From Imbricaverruca yamaguchii (lineage: Eukaryota > Arthropoda > Thecostraca > Neoverrucidae), in assembly GCA_034440575.1 (NCBI GenBank), contig JAOTOL010001656.1, positions 3,784,501 through 3,848,500 on the forward strand: DNA of 64,000 bases. Direction: 5' to 3'. The position numbers and the translations under genes were made by a program. The notes beneath the pieces were generated by a model. That model was given only the letters and a program-made list of their open reading frames with translations, did not search any database and was not told the origin of the DNA. Positions within the stretch are counted from its first letter, which is position 1. Every line of letters starts with the position of its first letter. Positions 1 through 9,344 of this stretch are shown in pieces.

Positions 1-170
1 GATACGAACATTAATTTTGCTTTCCTGTTCCATCGCTCTGCCAAACATGTCGCGAGATTATATATTCGCACCTGCAGGATACCCGCAGGAGCCCCTATGC
101 TATCCAGGGTACATAAGGACAAGGGCGGATCCAGGACTTGTAATCGGGGGGGGGACACTTGCTCTGGAGG

Positions 171-637
171 GAGAGCGACAGGCACCGCCCCCTCCCCGGA
201 ACAGCAACAGGCACCGCCCACCTCCCCGGAACAGCAACAGGCACCGCCCACCTCCCCGGAACAGCAACAGGCACCGCCCCCTCCCCGGAACAGCAACAGG
301 CACCGCCCCCTCCCCGGCAGCCCGGAACAGCAACAGGCACCGCCCACCTCCCCGGAACAGCAACAGGCACCGCCCCCTCCCCGGAACAGCAACAGGCACC
401 GCCCCCTCCCGGAACAGCAACAGGCACCGCCCACCTCCCCGGAACAGCAACAGGCACCGCCCCCTCCCCGGAACAGCAACAGGCACCGCCCCCTCCCCGG
501 AACAGCAACAGGCACCGCCCACCTCCCGGAACAGCAACAGGCACCGCCCACCTCCCCGGAACAGCGACAGGCACCGCCCACCTCCCGGAACAGCAACAGG
601 CACCGCCCACCTCCCGGAACAGCAACAGGCGGCGCCA
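171..637. repeat. 30-bp GC-rich minisatellite
   Basis: About 15 head-to-tail units of 29-30 bp share the core GGAACAGCAACAGGCACCGC with a variable C-rich spacer. The dominant period is 30 bp, a multiple of three, so several frames on both strands stay open. The predicted peptides (repeats of EQQQAPPTSP, NSNRHRPPPR or GTATGTAHLP) are products of the array and not a supported gene. A few 29-bp units shift the phase. Confidence 0.93.
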
Positions 638-1225
638 AATGCCCTGCTGACGTTTTTTGTTTGTTCCTGCAGTACCCTCCTGGAGCAGCGAGATAGTTGC
701 CATGAGTATGGAGGAGGGGAGCTCGTCAGACGATGGGATTGGCGCAGGGACAGGAAGAAGCACAGCCAGGGTGGTGCAGTTTGTTGAAGTGCTTATTAAA
801 CTCAAGTTGCCAAATAGTATCATCGACTTTATATATTTGGGATATACTAAATAAGTAGAAAACTTGTAATGCAATGACATTTCACAACTCAAAGTAAACT
901 GCATACGTATCCACAGAAGGAAAATGTCACTTTTTCAGCAATTTAACATGCGTACGTCATTCGAGCAGTGTGCATAACAAGATAGCAACACAGCTAATAG
1001 CTATGGCATAACAATTGTTTGATGCCTCACGTCTTCTGTGGATGTAGTATAATCGGTCCACTTGTCAAGTTGGAACATATGCAGTTACATATATGATTCT
1101 GGCCGAACCATGCATTGACTTGGGCCGTATGCATGATGCAGCCGACGCCATCTACGGCTGGTACTAGAACTGGGAGGACCTTGACGAGGCAGCAACCGTG
1201 GGTGGGTATCTCAAAAGATACTTAG
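638..1225. other. Unique sequence, nothing recognised
   Basis: No coding signal, repeat unit or RNA gene was recognised between the first minisatellite and the first SINE. The stretch is AT-leaning. Confidence 0.5.
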
Positions 1226-1566
1226 TCCGAATCCTTGCTGGGGTGGCTTTGTGAACCAAGGTTGTATTGCTAATACAATTATTATTATTTTACTATTGCT
1301 TGTTACGTGAACCCTGACCCGAACACCCAATCAACGAATTCCAGTTCAACGACATAATTTTGGCCGGGAGTTTAACGTGCCGTCAACGCACCGACACGGC
1401 CGCCCCGGTAGTTCGTCCCCAGCCTTATCGGGCAAGCTGCCAGCTGACCCCCCCCCCCCTCAGCCAGGGGCTAAATGCGAGCGCATGAGGCGACTGGAAC
1501 CCTGTCTTGCCAGGACAGGGAGACGAGCGTAGGCCAGCGCTCTAACCAGCTGAGCTACTAGGGCGA
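1226..1566 (-). mobile_element. tRNA-derived SINE, copy 1
   Basis: Read on the minus strand, the element opens with a tRNA-like head: an A box in TAGCTCAGCTGGTTAGAGCG and a weak B box (GGTTCCAGTCG). A conserved body of about 250 bp follows, ending near CCCCAGCAAGGATTCGGA. The same head and body occur at 45513-45821 (minus) and 49006-49330 (plus). Three copies sharing head, body and tail define a dispersed Pol III-type SINE family. This copy has a C homopolymer expansion and an ATT-rich insertion. Confidence 0.85.
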
Positions 1567-1859
1567 CAAATTAGACATGTATTGGACGTGCATTCGATAA
1601 TCCGAGTCCCGACCTTTCCGATTTTTTTTTTCATTTTCAGGTTGGATTCCGGCTGGACACGGTGCTATTTTATGTTGCGATATTTGGACGGTCATCACCT
1701 TTCGTGAAATATTACCGCAGGCAACATCTTAAAATGGCAAATGTAGATTAGTTGTACATTGATTTCCTTCAGCATGCCAACTTTTGTCCGAATTTTCACT
1801 AATCTCTTTCCTCCATCTGCATCGATTCTGTTTTGATTAACTTGCAGCCTGCTGTATAG

Positions 1860-2178
1860 TTGCTATCCACCATGTACATCTTCCTCTCCCTCCGGTAAGT
1901 GATGAACCGGATGTCATCCTCCCTGGAATCCTTAGTCTTCAACCTATTTTACACAATCGTTTTTCCCCTCTCTTTACCGATAATGTCTAACAGAGTGTCA
2001 GGGCTCTTAATAAAGGAGCTTCTGTTCACCAGAGCCTGTGGGCTATGCCTCTATTTGTCTTTCTCAAACTTGGTCCACTTGTTAAATAGTGTCTCCAGCT
2101 TGAGCTTGTCGCTGTCTCTTGCAATGGTGGGCATCATCGATGGAGGCCTGATCCCACAGGACAAGCACTTCACCAGGA
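1860..2178 (-). pseudogene. Coding remnant resembling the element B protein type
   Basis: One minus-strand frame reads through about 100 codons with only two stops (one TAG, one TAA) and has protein-like composition. It runs from a PPSMMPTIARDSDKLKLETL-type start through LFNKWTKFEKDK, then SPDTLLDIIGKERGK, then EDDIRFITYRRERKM. The order (basic W-containing helix, an LxDI-type core, then an acidic segment followed by RxxRKM) resembles the LFDIARC...FVQDQRGPRQM segment of the element B protein at about 4550-4670. That similarity is by eye only. It could be a fossil of a related transposon gene. Confidence 0.3.
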
Positions 2179-2403
2179 ACCTTCCAGGCAATTACACAGA
2201 GGGGCTGCCTCCTCCTCTCTCCCTTCGTCAAGCGGAAGAGATGCCTGAGGAGCCCTCTGTCGGTGAGCAGCTGCCTCTTGTAGTGGAAGAAGATCAGCCC
2301 CTCCTCCCCTCCCCCACAATGAGAGGAACATGGTTCCCTTTGAGCCGCTGCTCATTGTTAGACCGCGACTGGGATTCAGGTTAACATATGGAGTCATTCA
2401 TTG

Positions 2404-3195
2404 CAGAGGCATTCCACGATAACTCAACCGAAAGTTTTCGAATTTGCCGTCAAACCATTTTTGATTTGATTAAAAAGTTGTGTACCGGGGGTTTCAAGGG
2501 CGAGCAATTCATTAATGGTGAACAAAAATTTTCCCCTAAAATATTTCCCAAGATACAGTCTTAGCAAATTTCCCAAGGTCAGTGAGGAGGCCTACATTTG
2601 ATGACCCATAACTCCGTGGCTAGGAAAGCTATTTCATTGCATTTTTTTCTTTAGTTGAGTTGGGATGAATCAAGGAACAAGTTGTTTATCTCGGATTTAC
2701 GATTTTCAGTTTATTAGGTCACGTGACTCCGTGACCTAGTTTTTGCGTCGTGACCTTGACCTGTTGGATGCTGAAAATAAAACTTTCGTGTGATGAGCAT
2801 TTGAGCCCCATTCATGACTTTTCATATATATCAATACAAAACATGGGGTTGGACCTGCAAAAAGCACTTTTGGGGCTCGCAATGTTGACACAGCACGCTG
2901 ATTGGGACCCCTGCCCGCCGATGACTTCGCATCTAGTTGGCATACGGTGTCGAAATGGTCCAGAGTGGCCCCTGATGACGAAACCTGTCAGTTGGTTTCT
3001 GCTACACTGACAATAGGTCACAAGGTCACAAGACATTGGGCGTTCAAGGTCATCTGAGGTCACGAACACGTTTGTGGCTATAACTTTGCCCGTGATTGAG
3101 CAGAAGAGCTGAACTCAACACAATTGTGTTCGTCACGTCGAGACGGCTACAGTGATGCATGACATGACCCCGATAGATCAAGTTGAGTGACATGA
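2404..3195 (+). repeat. Left inverted arm of element A
   Basis: This arm matches the reverse complement of 7083-7879 through a chain of shared blocks. They include GCAGAGGCA near the outer edge, AGTGAGGAGGCCTA, GACCCATAACTCCG, TTATTAGGTCACGTG, TTCGCATCTA, GACGAAACCTGTC and TTGTGTTCGTCAC near the inner edge. The arm has no supported gene. Confidence 0.82.
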
Positions 3196-3676
3196 ACTGG
3201 CCAGGTTACCGATTTGATCCAACGGGGCCAGGGCATATCCATGTTGTCATCTTTGTCCATGGCTTGCTCAAGATTATGTTGTAGAATGCCGGTGTAATGT
3301 CTATGGTGCTGTTGGATGAATCTTCCAATGAGATAAAGTTGTCGCTATTAATGGTGGTTACCCCTACGCCGCACAGGAACAAGAACAACTGAGTATTATT
3401 TCATGTCATGGGGCATGGCACGACGACTTGTACAGCGCGACGCGACGATATTGAGGTCAAAGTCCAATGTCAATAACATTGCGGAGTGCGCCGTCGCGGA
3501 AGGGGAGCGCTCTGGTCTCCCCCCCCATCCATAGGCCGTCGTCTACGTTCGACAAACGTGGGATTTGGCCAGTGACCAATAGCATGCGCTGCAGACGCTG
3601 GAGACGCAAACAACGGATTTTTGACACAGAGGCATCGCGACAGGGTGAGTGTGCTTAGTGTCCCGGCGAGGAAGAT
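3196..3676. other. Element A interior upstream of its gene
   Basis: This stretch lies between the left arm and the recognisable coding block. A 60-codon minus-strand frame (3206-3388) and a short plus-strand frame (3467-3658) are present. Neither has a recognisable motif. The plus-strand frame could be an N-terminal exon of the element A gene, but I cannot show that. Confidence 0.35.
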
Positions 3677-4106
3677 GTGATGAACATGTTGAACATACTA
3701 GTCGAAGAGCGAGACAATGACGACGTTGACAGTGAGGAGGAGGTCCACTACAAGCGGTGGGACAGCACTGACCGCTGCACGCTCCAAGAAATCGTCGCAA
3801 GCCAGGGCAAATGCATCGAGAGACTGAGCTCCGCCATAATGAAGCTGACAAGTCATCACTTCGGGGCGAAGGCTCAGTCAATGCACTTCAAGCATCTGAG
3901 GGAGACCGTTAAAGATGGCGAAGTTACTGTCCAAGGATACTTTGCCGAGAACTTCTCCTTCGTGGTGCAGGATGCCGCCAAATGTTTTCACTGGGACACA
4001 GCGCAGAGCACAGTGCACCCGTCCGTGGTGTACTGGCGCCAAGACGGAGAGCAGCGACACCAGAGCCTCTGCATGATATCTGACGCCACAAAGCATACAA
4101 CTAGCA

Positions 4107-4114
4107 CTTTGCAC
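4107..4114. repeat. Target-site duplication, left of element B copy 1
   Basis: CTTTGCAC directly precedes the TAGGGTGTGTC terminus. CTGTGCAC directly follows the right end (6362-6369), giving an 8-bp duplication with one mismatch. Confidence 0.65.
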
Positions 4115-6361
4115 TAGGGTGTGTCGCCTGAACGGTTTTTCTTATGCTTAGTGAAATTATCGTGCAGATCGCCTAAAAAAACCCTGTGGTCGAAACCAAA
4201 TCGAAATCAAACAATAAACAAAATATGCGACAGGCCGATAAAGAAACAAATTTGCCAGGCGCCCGGCGTTGAAGTCTCCAGTGATGGCGCTCCGTTGCGA
4301 TTGCCATCTAACACCACGCATCGGCCGCCGTCGGAGCGCCGCCGCGGCGCTGTGACGAAAAAGGCGGCAGTCGGCAGTGTGATGAAAATGTGGTGCTGCG
4401 AAGGAATACCAATTGTTGGGAGGGCCCGAGTCGAACATATGGTTCAAGAATGCCGCGATCGCTACTTGCGATACATGAAAACAGCTGGAAAGAAGTCGGC
4501 ATCACCAGGTGTACGTCCGTCCGGTGATGAGTGGTTTGGAAAATTGTTTGATATAGCCCGCTGCAAATGTGCTGATATCGATAGCTGCAAATATGCGATG
4601 GCCGACAAAGTGCCACGAATGGAGTTTCCCTTTGTCCAAGACCAGAGAGGACCTCGCCAAATGCAAATCGGCACCGCAGATATCCGTGAAACCACTCGTC
4701 GACGCGCCATGGACGAAAGGAGGCGTCTGACCGCCGATAGAGTCACATCACCACAACCGGGACCTTCTGGAATGGCCCAGCTAGATTCTAATTCAGACCA
4801 AGATTCCGCCACAGATTCATCATCGCTCACATCTGTAGTCAATGAGTCAGAGTATATGGTGAACAGTAACACAGACGAACTGCTAAATACGGCTCTAGCA
4901 GCAGATCGGTACGAGTGTCTAATCGTGCGTGTGCTGCGATCATAAACGGTTTCCAAGTGGACATTGGTCGGATCACTTTACGATATGGACTGCATAGTGG
5001 ATAGAAAAAGTATGGCGAGCAAGGGATCGGATTAGAAAGAGGTAGAGCCCAGAGCCATGAGGATCATGCAGGTCGGTATTGTCTCTATTTCGACTGTAGA
5101 AAGACGACACGCTTATGACAGCCAGTTCAAGAAGACGGAAGAGCAATTGTTGTATCCGAGCCAGACAGTGCATATTTAGGACATTTTACCCCACAGACTG
5201 GGAAAGCGGAGGACATTTTTCAGGACCTGAACACCGTGGCATATGAGTTGATGCGGATGTTTCTGTGCTTGGCTGTGACGGCACAGAGTTAATACTGGCC
5301 AAAACGTGGTGTTATCCGTTTGTTTGAGCTGACAAAAACGCCCCGTCCACTGGTTTGTGTGCCAACTTCATGAAATGAACTTAATCTTCGTGCAATATTT
5401 AGCCAGTTAGATGAGTCACAACAGGACCTAAGTCGTTTAGTGGGCTGATTGCTGGCTGCTGAGGCGCGTAGAAACCTTGCCAGCGGTCGATTTTAGCCAA
5501 TCGATGGCGGAAATGTTTCAGAAATGACGCAGGAGATTCTCAGTGACCTAAGTTAGATCAGGCTTTCTTACAGTCTGGCGCGTATCTCAGATAGAACTGC
5601 GAAAATGAAGATCGGTCCACTAAACCATTCCAGGTGGCTGACAGGCGGCGCGAATTCTCCGGCTTACATATCAACCGAACAGCCATCAGACAGTCTGAGA
5701 ATGCTAGGAGTTCATCGGTGCCACTATACTCCATGTGGTTCTGAATCAAGAAGAACTGGAAATGTTCTGACGGTCCTGGCAATGGCTGCACAGCGTGCAA
5801 CTTCTAAAGTTTGCGACCTGAGATAGCGGCCATGGTGCAGCGGTAATACAGCGCAACAGGCTACTGGTGTCACCCTGAGGCAGTACTGCTAGCAATGGCA
5901 GCGGGACAAGATCAAGCCAACGGAAAGGGCGGTCACTCAAATCCAGCAGTGTCGCAGAACTAAGTCGATGACTCTTTCGGTAATATGCAGATGTTATTAC
6001 ATCAGGCTTCGTTATTGGTAATTGATTTGTCGTTTTTATCAGTTTTTGGTGTTGATTTGTTTTTTGATTGTGTAGTTATATATGTTCATTCCTTAGGTTT
6101 GCTTTTTTAATTCATTTTTTTTATAAATAGATTGGATATTTATTTCTTCTAATATTTTAATGTTGTTTGTAAATTGGTTATATCTTTAATACGCGCTGTC
6201 TTTCGTATATCAATTTTAAGACTTTTATAAAGCCTTTTACCCACTAAACCTTTCTTGTTATTAATGTTTTAATATTTTATCACTGCTTTTTTCCCTTTAA
6301 GGCACCACTCGCGTGCCGTATTTTTTTTATTTTTTTTTATTTTTTTTTTATTTTTATCTTA
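4115..6361 (+). mobile_element. Element B copy 1, nested in element A, right end degenerate
   Basis: The left terminus TAGGGTGTGTCGCCTGAACG and the next roughly 265 bp match the left inverted repeat of copy 2 (21980-22245) almost base for base. The interior matches copy 2 from about 4570 to 5570. The expected right terminus (GTGACACACCCTA) is missing. The last 400 bp are AT-rich and end in T-runs, although an AAAGCCTTTTACCC block near 6230 still aligns with 24268-24282. The insertion point is supported by the near-perfect 8-bp duplication and by the uninterrupted element A reading frame across it. Confidence 0.75.
4381..5950 (+). pseudogene. Element B protein gene, copy 1 (frameshifted)
   Basis: An open frame runs from about 4381, just inside the terminal repeat, to 4942. 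It contains WCCEGIPIVGRARVEHMV, LFDIARCKCADIDSCK, KVPRMEFPFVQDQRGPRQM and a PQPGPSG linker. Small deletions relative to copy 2 then scatter the rest over several frames: SEPDSAYLGHFTPQTGKAED (about 5160), a GPLNHSRWLT segment (about 5620) and STEQPSDSLRMLG (about 5670). The GPLNHSRWLT portion is absent from copy 2, so copy 1 holds the middle of the protein. The clustered cysteines of ARCKCADIDSCK could bind metal. From memory this also resembles an uncharacterised multi-copy animal family. It is not an hAT, P or Harbinger transposase that I recognise. Confidence 0.55.
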
Positions 6362-6369
6362 CTGTGCAC
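6362..6369. repeat. Target-site duplication, right of element B copy 1
   Basis: CTGTGCAC pairs with CTTTGCAC at 4107-4114. The element A frame resumes immediately after it with AFLRQL. Confidence 0.65.
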
Positions 6370-6880
6370 GCCTTCCTGCGCCAACTGGCACCAGCTATAA
6401 AGGAAGATGTTCCCGGGCTCATGAAAATTCATTACTTCACGGACGGATGCGCTGCGCAATACAAACACAAGTACAACTTCGCGGAAATGTGCTATCATGA
6501 CATCGACTTCCCCGGTGTGATATGTGAGTGGCACTTTTTCGCCACGTCCCACGGGAAGGGAGCGTGCGATGGCACCGTATAGGTGGCACCGTGAAACGCG
6601 CAACGTATCTCGAGAGCCCGCGGCGCCCGGTAAAAGATCAAATCCTCACACCAGAGGACATGTAACGATTTCTCGCCGGGAAGCTTGTGACAAATATCAA
6701 GTTTTTCTATGTCACAAATGAGGAAGTGCAGAAGGCTGAGCAGGAGCTGAATGGCTGCTTCACCAAAGCCGTGACGATCAAGAGAACAAGAAAACATCAC
6801 AGGTTCTGCCCTGTGAGTCAGAAAATAATGCAGATCCACGTCCTCTCAGAAGACAAGATTGGCAAGCATGTCAAGGTGTT

Positions 6881-7073
6881 GAAGTGATATATTGGTGCGC
6901 TGGTGTCGTATTCTATCGATAGGAATATGTCAATAGGCATCTGCCATGTTACGTGTAATCATGCAATCAGTACAAGAACACAGGGTCGTCAAACGTGTCA
7001 TTGAAGTGATATGTTGGTGCGCTGGTGTCGTGTTGCTCTATCGAAAGGTAAATGTATACGTCAATAGGCACCT
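6881..7073. repeat. Two-copy direct repeat between the gene and right arm of element A
   Basis: GAAGTGATATATTGGTGCGC... (6881-6945) recurs at about 7003-7073, both copies ending with GTCAATAGGCA. The second copy carries small insertions. The first copy overlaps the end of the element A gene, so this may be a local duplication of its 3' end. Confidence 0.6.
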
Positions 7074-7082
7074 ATAATTGTA

Positions 7083-7879
7083 TCAGTGATATGACGTCAC
7101 GTGACCTAACTTGACCCATCGGGGTCATCCCACGTATCACTGCAACCGTCTCGATGTGACGAACACAATAGCATTGAGTTCAGCTGTTTAGCTCATTTAG
7201 GGATACAGTTTAGCCAGAAATAAATTCGTGACCGCAGATCCAATGACCTTGAACACCTAATGCCAATGTCACCTTATGACATGACGGCAGTATAACAGGC
7301 ACCAACCGACAGGTTTCGTCGTCGAGAGCCACCCTGAACCATTTCGAAACTGTATGCCAAATAGATGCGAAGTTATCGACGGACAGGGGGTCCCAACCAC
7401 TTTGTTGTGTTAGCATTGCGATGCCCAAAAGTACTTTTTACAGGTCGAACCCCACGTTTTTTATTTATTTATTTGAAATGAAAGGCTGAATGGGGATCAA
7501 ATCGTCATCAGACGAAAGTTATAAGTTCAGCAGCCAAAAGATCAAGGTCACGCCGCAAAAGATAGGTCACGAGGCCACGTGACCTAATAAATTGAAATCG
7601 AAAATCCGGAATCCCCAACTTGTTCCTTTATTTATCCCAATTCAACTAAAAAATGTTCAATGAATTAGCTCTCTTAGCCTCGGAGTTATGGGTCGTCAAA
7701 GTTAGGCCTCCTCACTGGCCTTGGGAAACTTGCGAAGAATGTATCTCAGGATTTGTTTGGGAAATTTTTGTATCATCATAAATTACTTGTTCGCCCTCGA
7801 AAACCCGGGTACACAACTTTTCAAGAAAATAAAAAATCGTCGGACGGCACCCACCGGTTGAGTTGCCATGTGCCTCTGC
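7083..7879 (-). repeat. Right inverted arm of element A
   Basis: Reverse complement of the 2404-3195 arm over nearly 0.8 kb. Its inner edge is GTGATATGACGTCACGTGACC and its outer edge contains TGCCTCTGC, the complement of GCAGAGGCA. No supported gene. Confidence 0.82.
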
Positions 7880-7900
7880 AGTCAGTAATGTCAGCATTGG

Positions 7901-8345
7901 AAACCTTAGCCCTCGATGCCACGACTTTAAACCGAAGTTAGACGTTTGATCTTGTGTATGTGATCTTAGTACACTGATTAATTAATGGTATACATAATCC
8001 CTAATTAATGGTAACATGCACATCACAGGCGCATATTGCAACTTGTATTTGCTTTGAACGAGGCTGGTGGCTTCCTCCATTCGCATGCTGAACGCAAATG
8101 CCCTTGGGCGAGGTCCCTGTGGTTCTTAATGAACCTTAAACCTTGATATCTTTATGGTTGACTACTTCCCGATGGAAAACCCGAGCAACTGCAAAGAAAA
8201 CCCTCTTCTTTGGGGTTAAGAGGGTTTTCCACCTCTTAGCCGCCTTCGATGCACCTGTGCCACCACAATTACTTAGAAACTACAGGCTTGGTCTGGGGAG
8301 GTGAGAACCATCTGAACAGCTTCTCCATTGGACAACATGTTACTT
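7901..8345. other. Spacer with a strong 12-bp hairpin
   Basis: No coding signal. At 8196-8229, GAAAACCCTCTT and AAGAGGGTTTTC form a perfect 12-bp stem around a 10-base loop. A short TAATTAATGGTA duplication lies at about 7978-8012. Confidence 0.6.
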
Positions 8346-9275
8346 GCTATCTACAACATGTTGAACATTAACCCTCCCCGTCTTTCCGGTCATATCCTCA
8401 TACCTCGTCTCGGTGGGGGGGGGGTGATACAAATTACCCTCTACTCTCTAAACCAAGCGTCGCACGAAAACAAAAGAGGTGTCATCGGAAAGTGCTCGAC
8501 GAGTAAGGTACACCACGACGAGTACGAGACACCACCCCAAAAATGTTATCCCCAAAAGTGACGTCACCAGGGGGACTAGGTTTTCAGGAATTACATCGTG
8601 TTTTTGGCTCTGGGGAGTTCATTTTGTGGGAGATTTGAAGAAAAAAATATTTGAAATAAAAAAGGAAGGAGAAATATACCATCACCATAATTTTTGCCAA
8701 CCCAAAAATCAAGATGTATAACTTTTCGAGTTTCAGAATGTTGGGTTTTCAATTTTATTCGATTTTTATGTTGTCTAATGGGTAAAGCGAACTGAAAAAC
8801 GTTGTTCGAAGACAACTTGCTCCCATAAAAGGTGTTTATTTTAGCCAGAATCTTACAATTTAGCCCTAATTGGGAAATATTCAAAACTAAAAAGCATTAA
8901 AAAACTGAAGAAAAAATAAAAATTCCATTTTGGTGCGTTCTGTTTCATCCATGACGATAAGCAAACGAGGATAGTTTCATTAAAATATCTCCATCCGCTA
9001 AAGCGTGACGACTGATTGAACGCTTTTTTTGCGAGGTGATCTCACTTAACCTTGACTAGTTCGTCGCCCTAGATGATCGAACCTCAAAAGTTTCTCACGA
9101 CATGTCAAATTGACGTGGAAAAACGCATGCAAAATTTCGACGTGCTGCCGCACGGCGTTCTTTCACTATCTGCGGAAAATCTGAGGGGAGGCGCATTTCA
9201 CCCCCTCCCTCGAGACAGCGCGGGCCAACATGAGGATAACATTAATGTTACAAATGTATGTTCCAGAAACTGAGG
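8346..9275 (+). repeat. Repeat R, copy 1 (inverted partner at 18445-19345)
   Basis: The segment aligns with the reverse complement of 18445-19345 through many blocks. These include CCGGTCATATCCTCA (CCGGTCAGATCCTCA in the partner), GAAAACGAAAGAGGTGCCATCGG-like sequence, GTGACGTCACTAGGGGG-like sequence, TTTTGGCTCTGGGAGTTCAT, AAAGCGTGACGACTGAT, and GGAAAATCTGAGGG near the inner edge. No coding potential was seen. It could be a non-autonomous element, or one arm of a large inverted-repeat structure with copy 2. Confidence 0.78.
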
Positions 9276-9344
9276 GCCCTTGTTCAACCTGGCAGACTGT
9301 CACCTAACGCCTAGCTGTGAAGCGATCAGAACTGTGTCAATATG

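Larger units (their letters stand above)
3677..6886 (+). pseudogene. Element A putative transposase gene, split by element B
   Basis: The coding sequence lies in two blocks, 3677-4114 and 6370-6886, separated by element B copy 1. Removing B and one copy of its 8-bp duplication joins STLH to AFLRQLAP in frame. The first block carries KAQSMHFKHLRE, then YFAENFSFVVQDAAKCFHWD, then HPSVVYW. The second carries LMKIHYFTDGCAAQYKH, ICEWHFFATSHGKGACDG, GGTVKR, QILTPEDM and RTRKHHRFCPV. From memory, the order AEN-FxF, FTDG, ATSHGKG, GGTVKR is typical of multi-copy uncharacterised animal proteins that I suspect are transposases. Catalytic residues are unproven. Breaks are a small duplication around CDG/GGTVKR creating a stop and frameshift (about 6580), and a TAA after LTPEDM (about 6663). 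The Y in YFAENF may replace an acidic residue. Confidence 0.6.
2390..7900 (+). mobile_element. Element A: DNA transposon with ~0.8-kb terminal inverted repeats
   Basis: Two long arms facing each other bound this element: 2404-3195 and, in reverse complement, 7083-7879. Both contain GTCACGTGACC-type motifs and matching blocks over their whole length. Between them lies a broken gene for an uncharacterised putative transposase (3677-6886). Element B copy 1 (4115-6361) sits inside that gene. Without B the element would be about 3.3 kb. I saw no clear target-site duplication at the outer edges, so the true ends could be 10-20 bases further out. Long arms plus a multi-copy uncharacterised protein point to a DNA transposon. 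The superfamily is not assigned. Confidence 0.7.

Noticed and set aside
17..904. 256-codon plus frame and 269-codon minus frame at the window start
   Set aside because: Most residues come from the 30-bp array, and the flanking portions have no motif.
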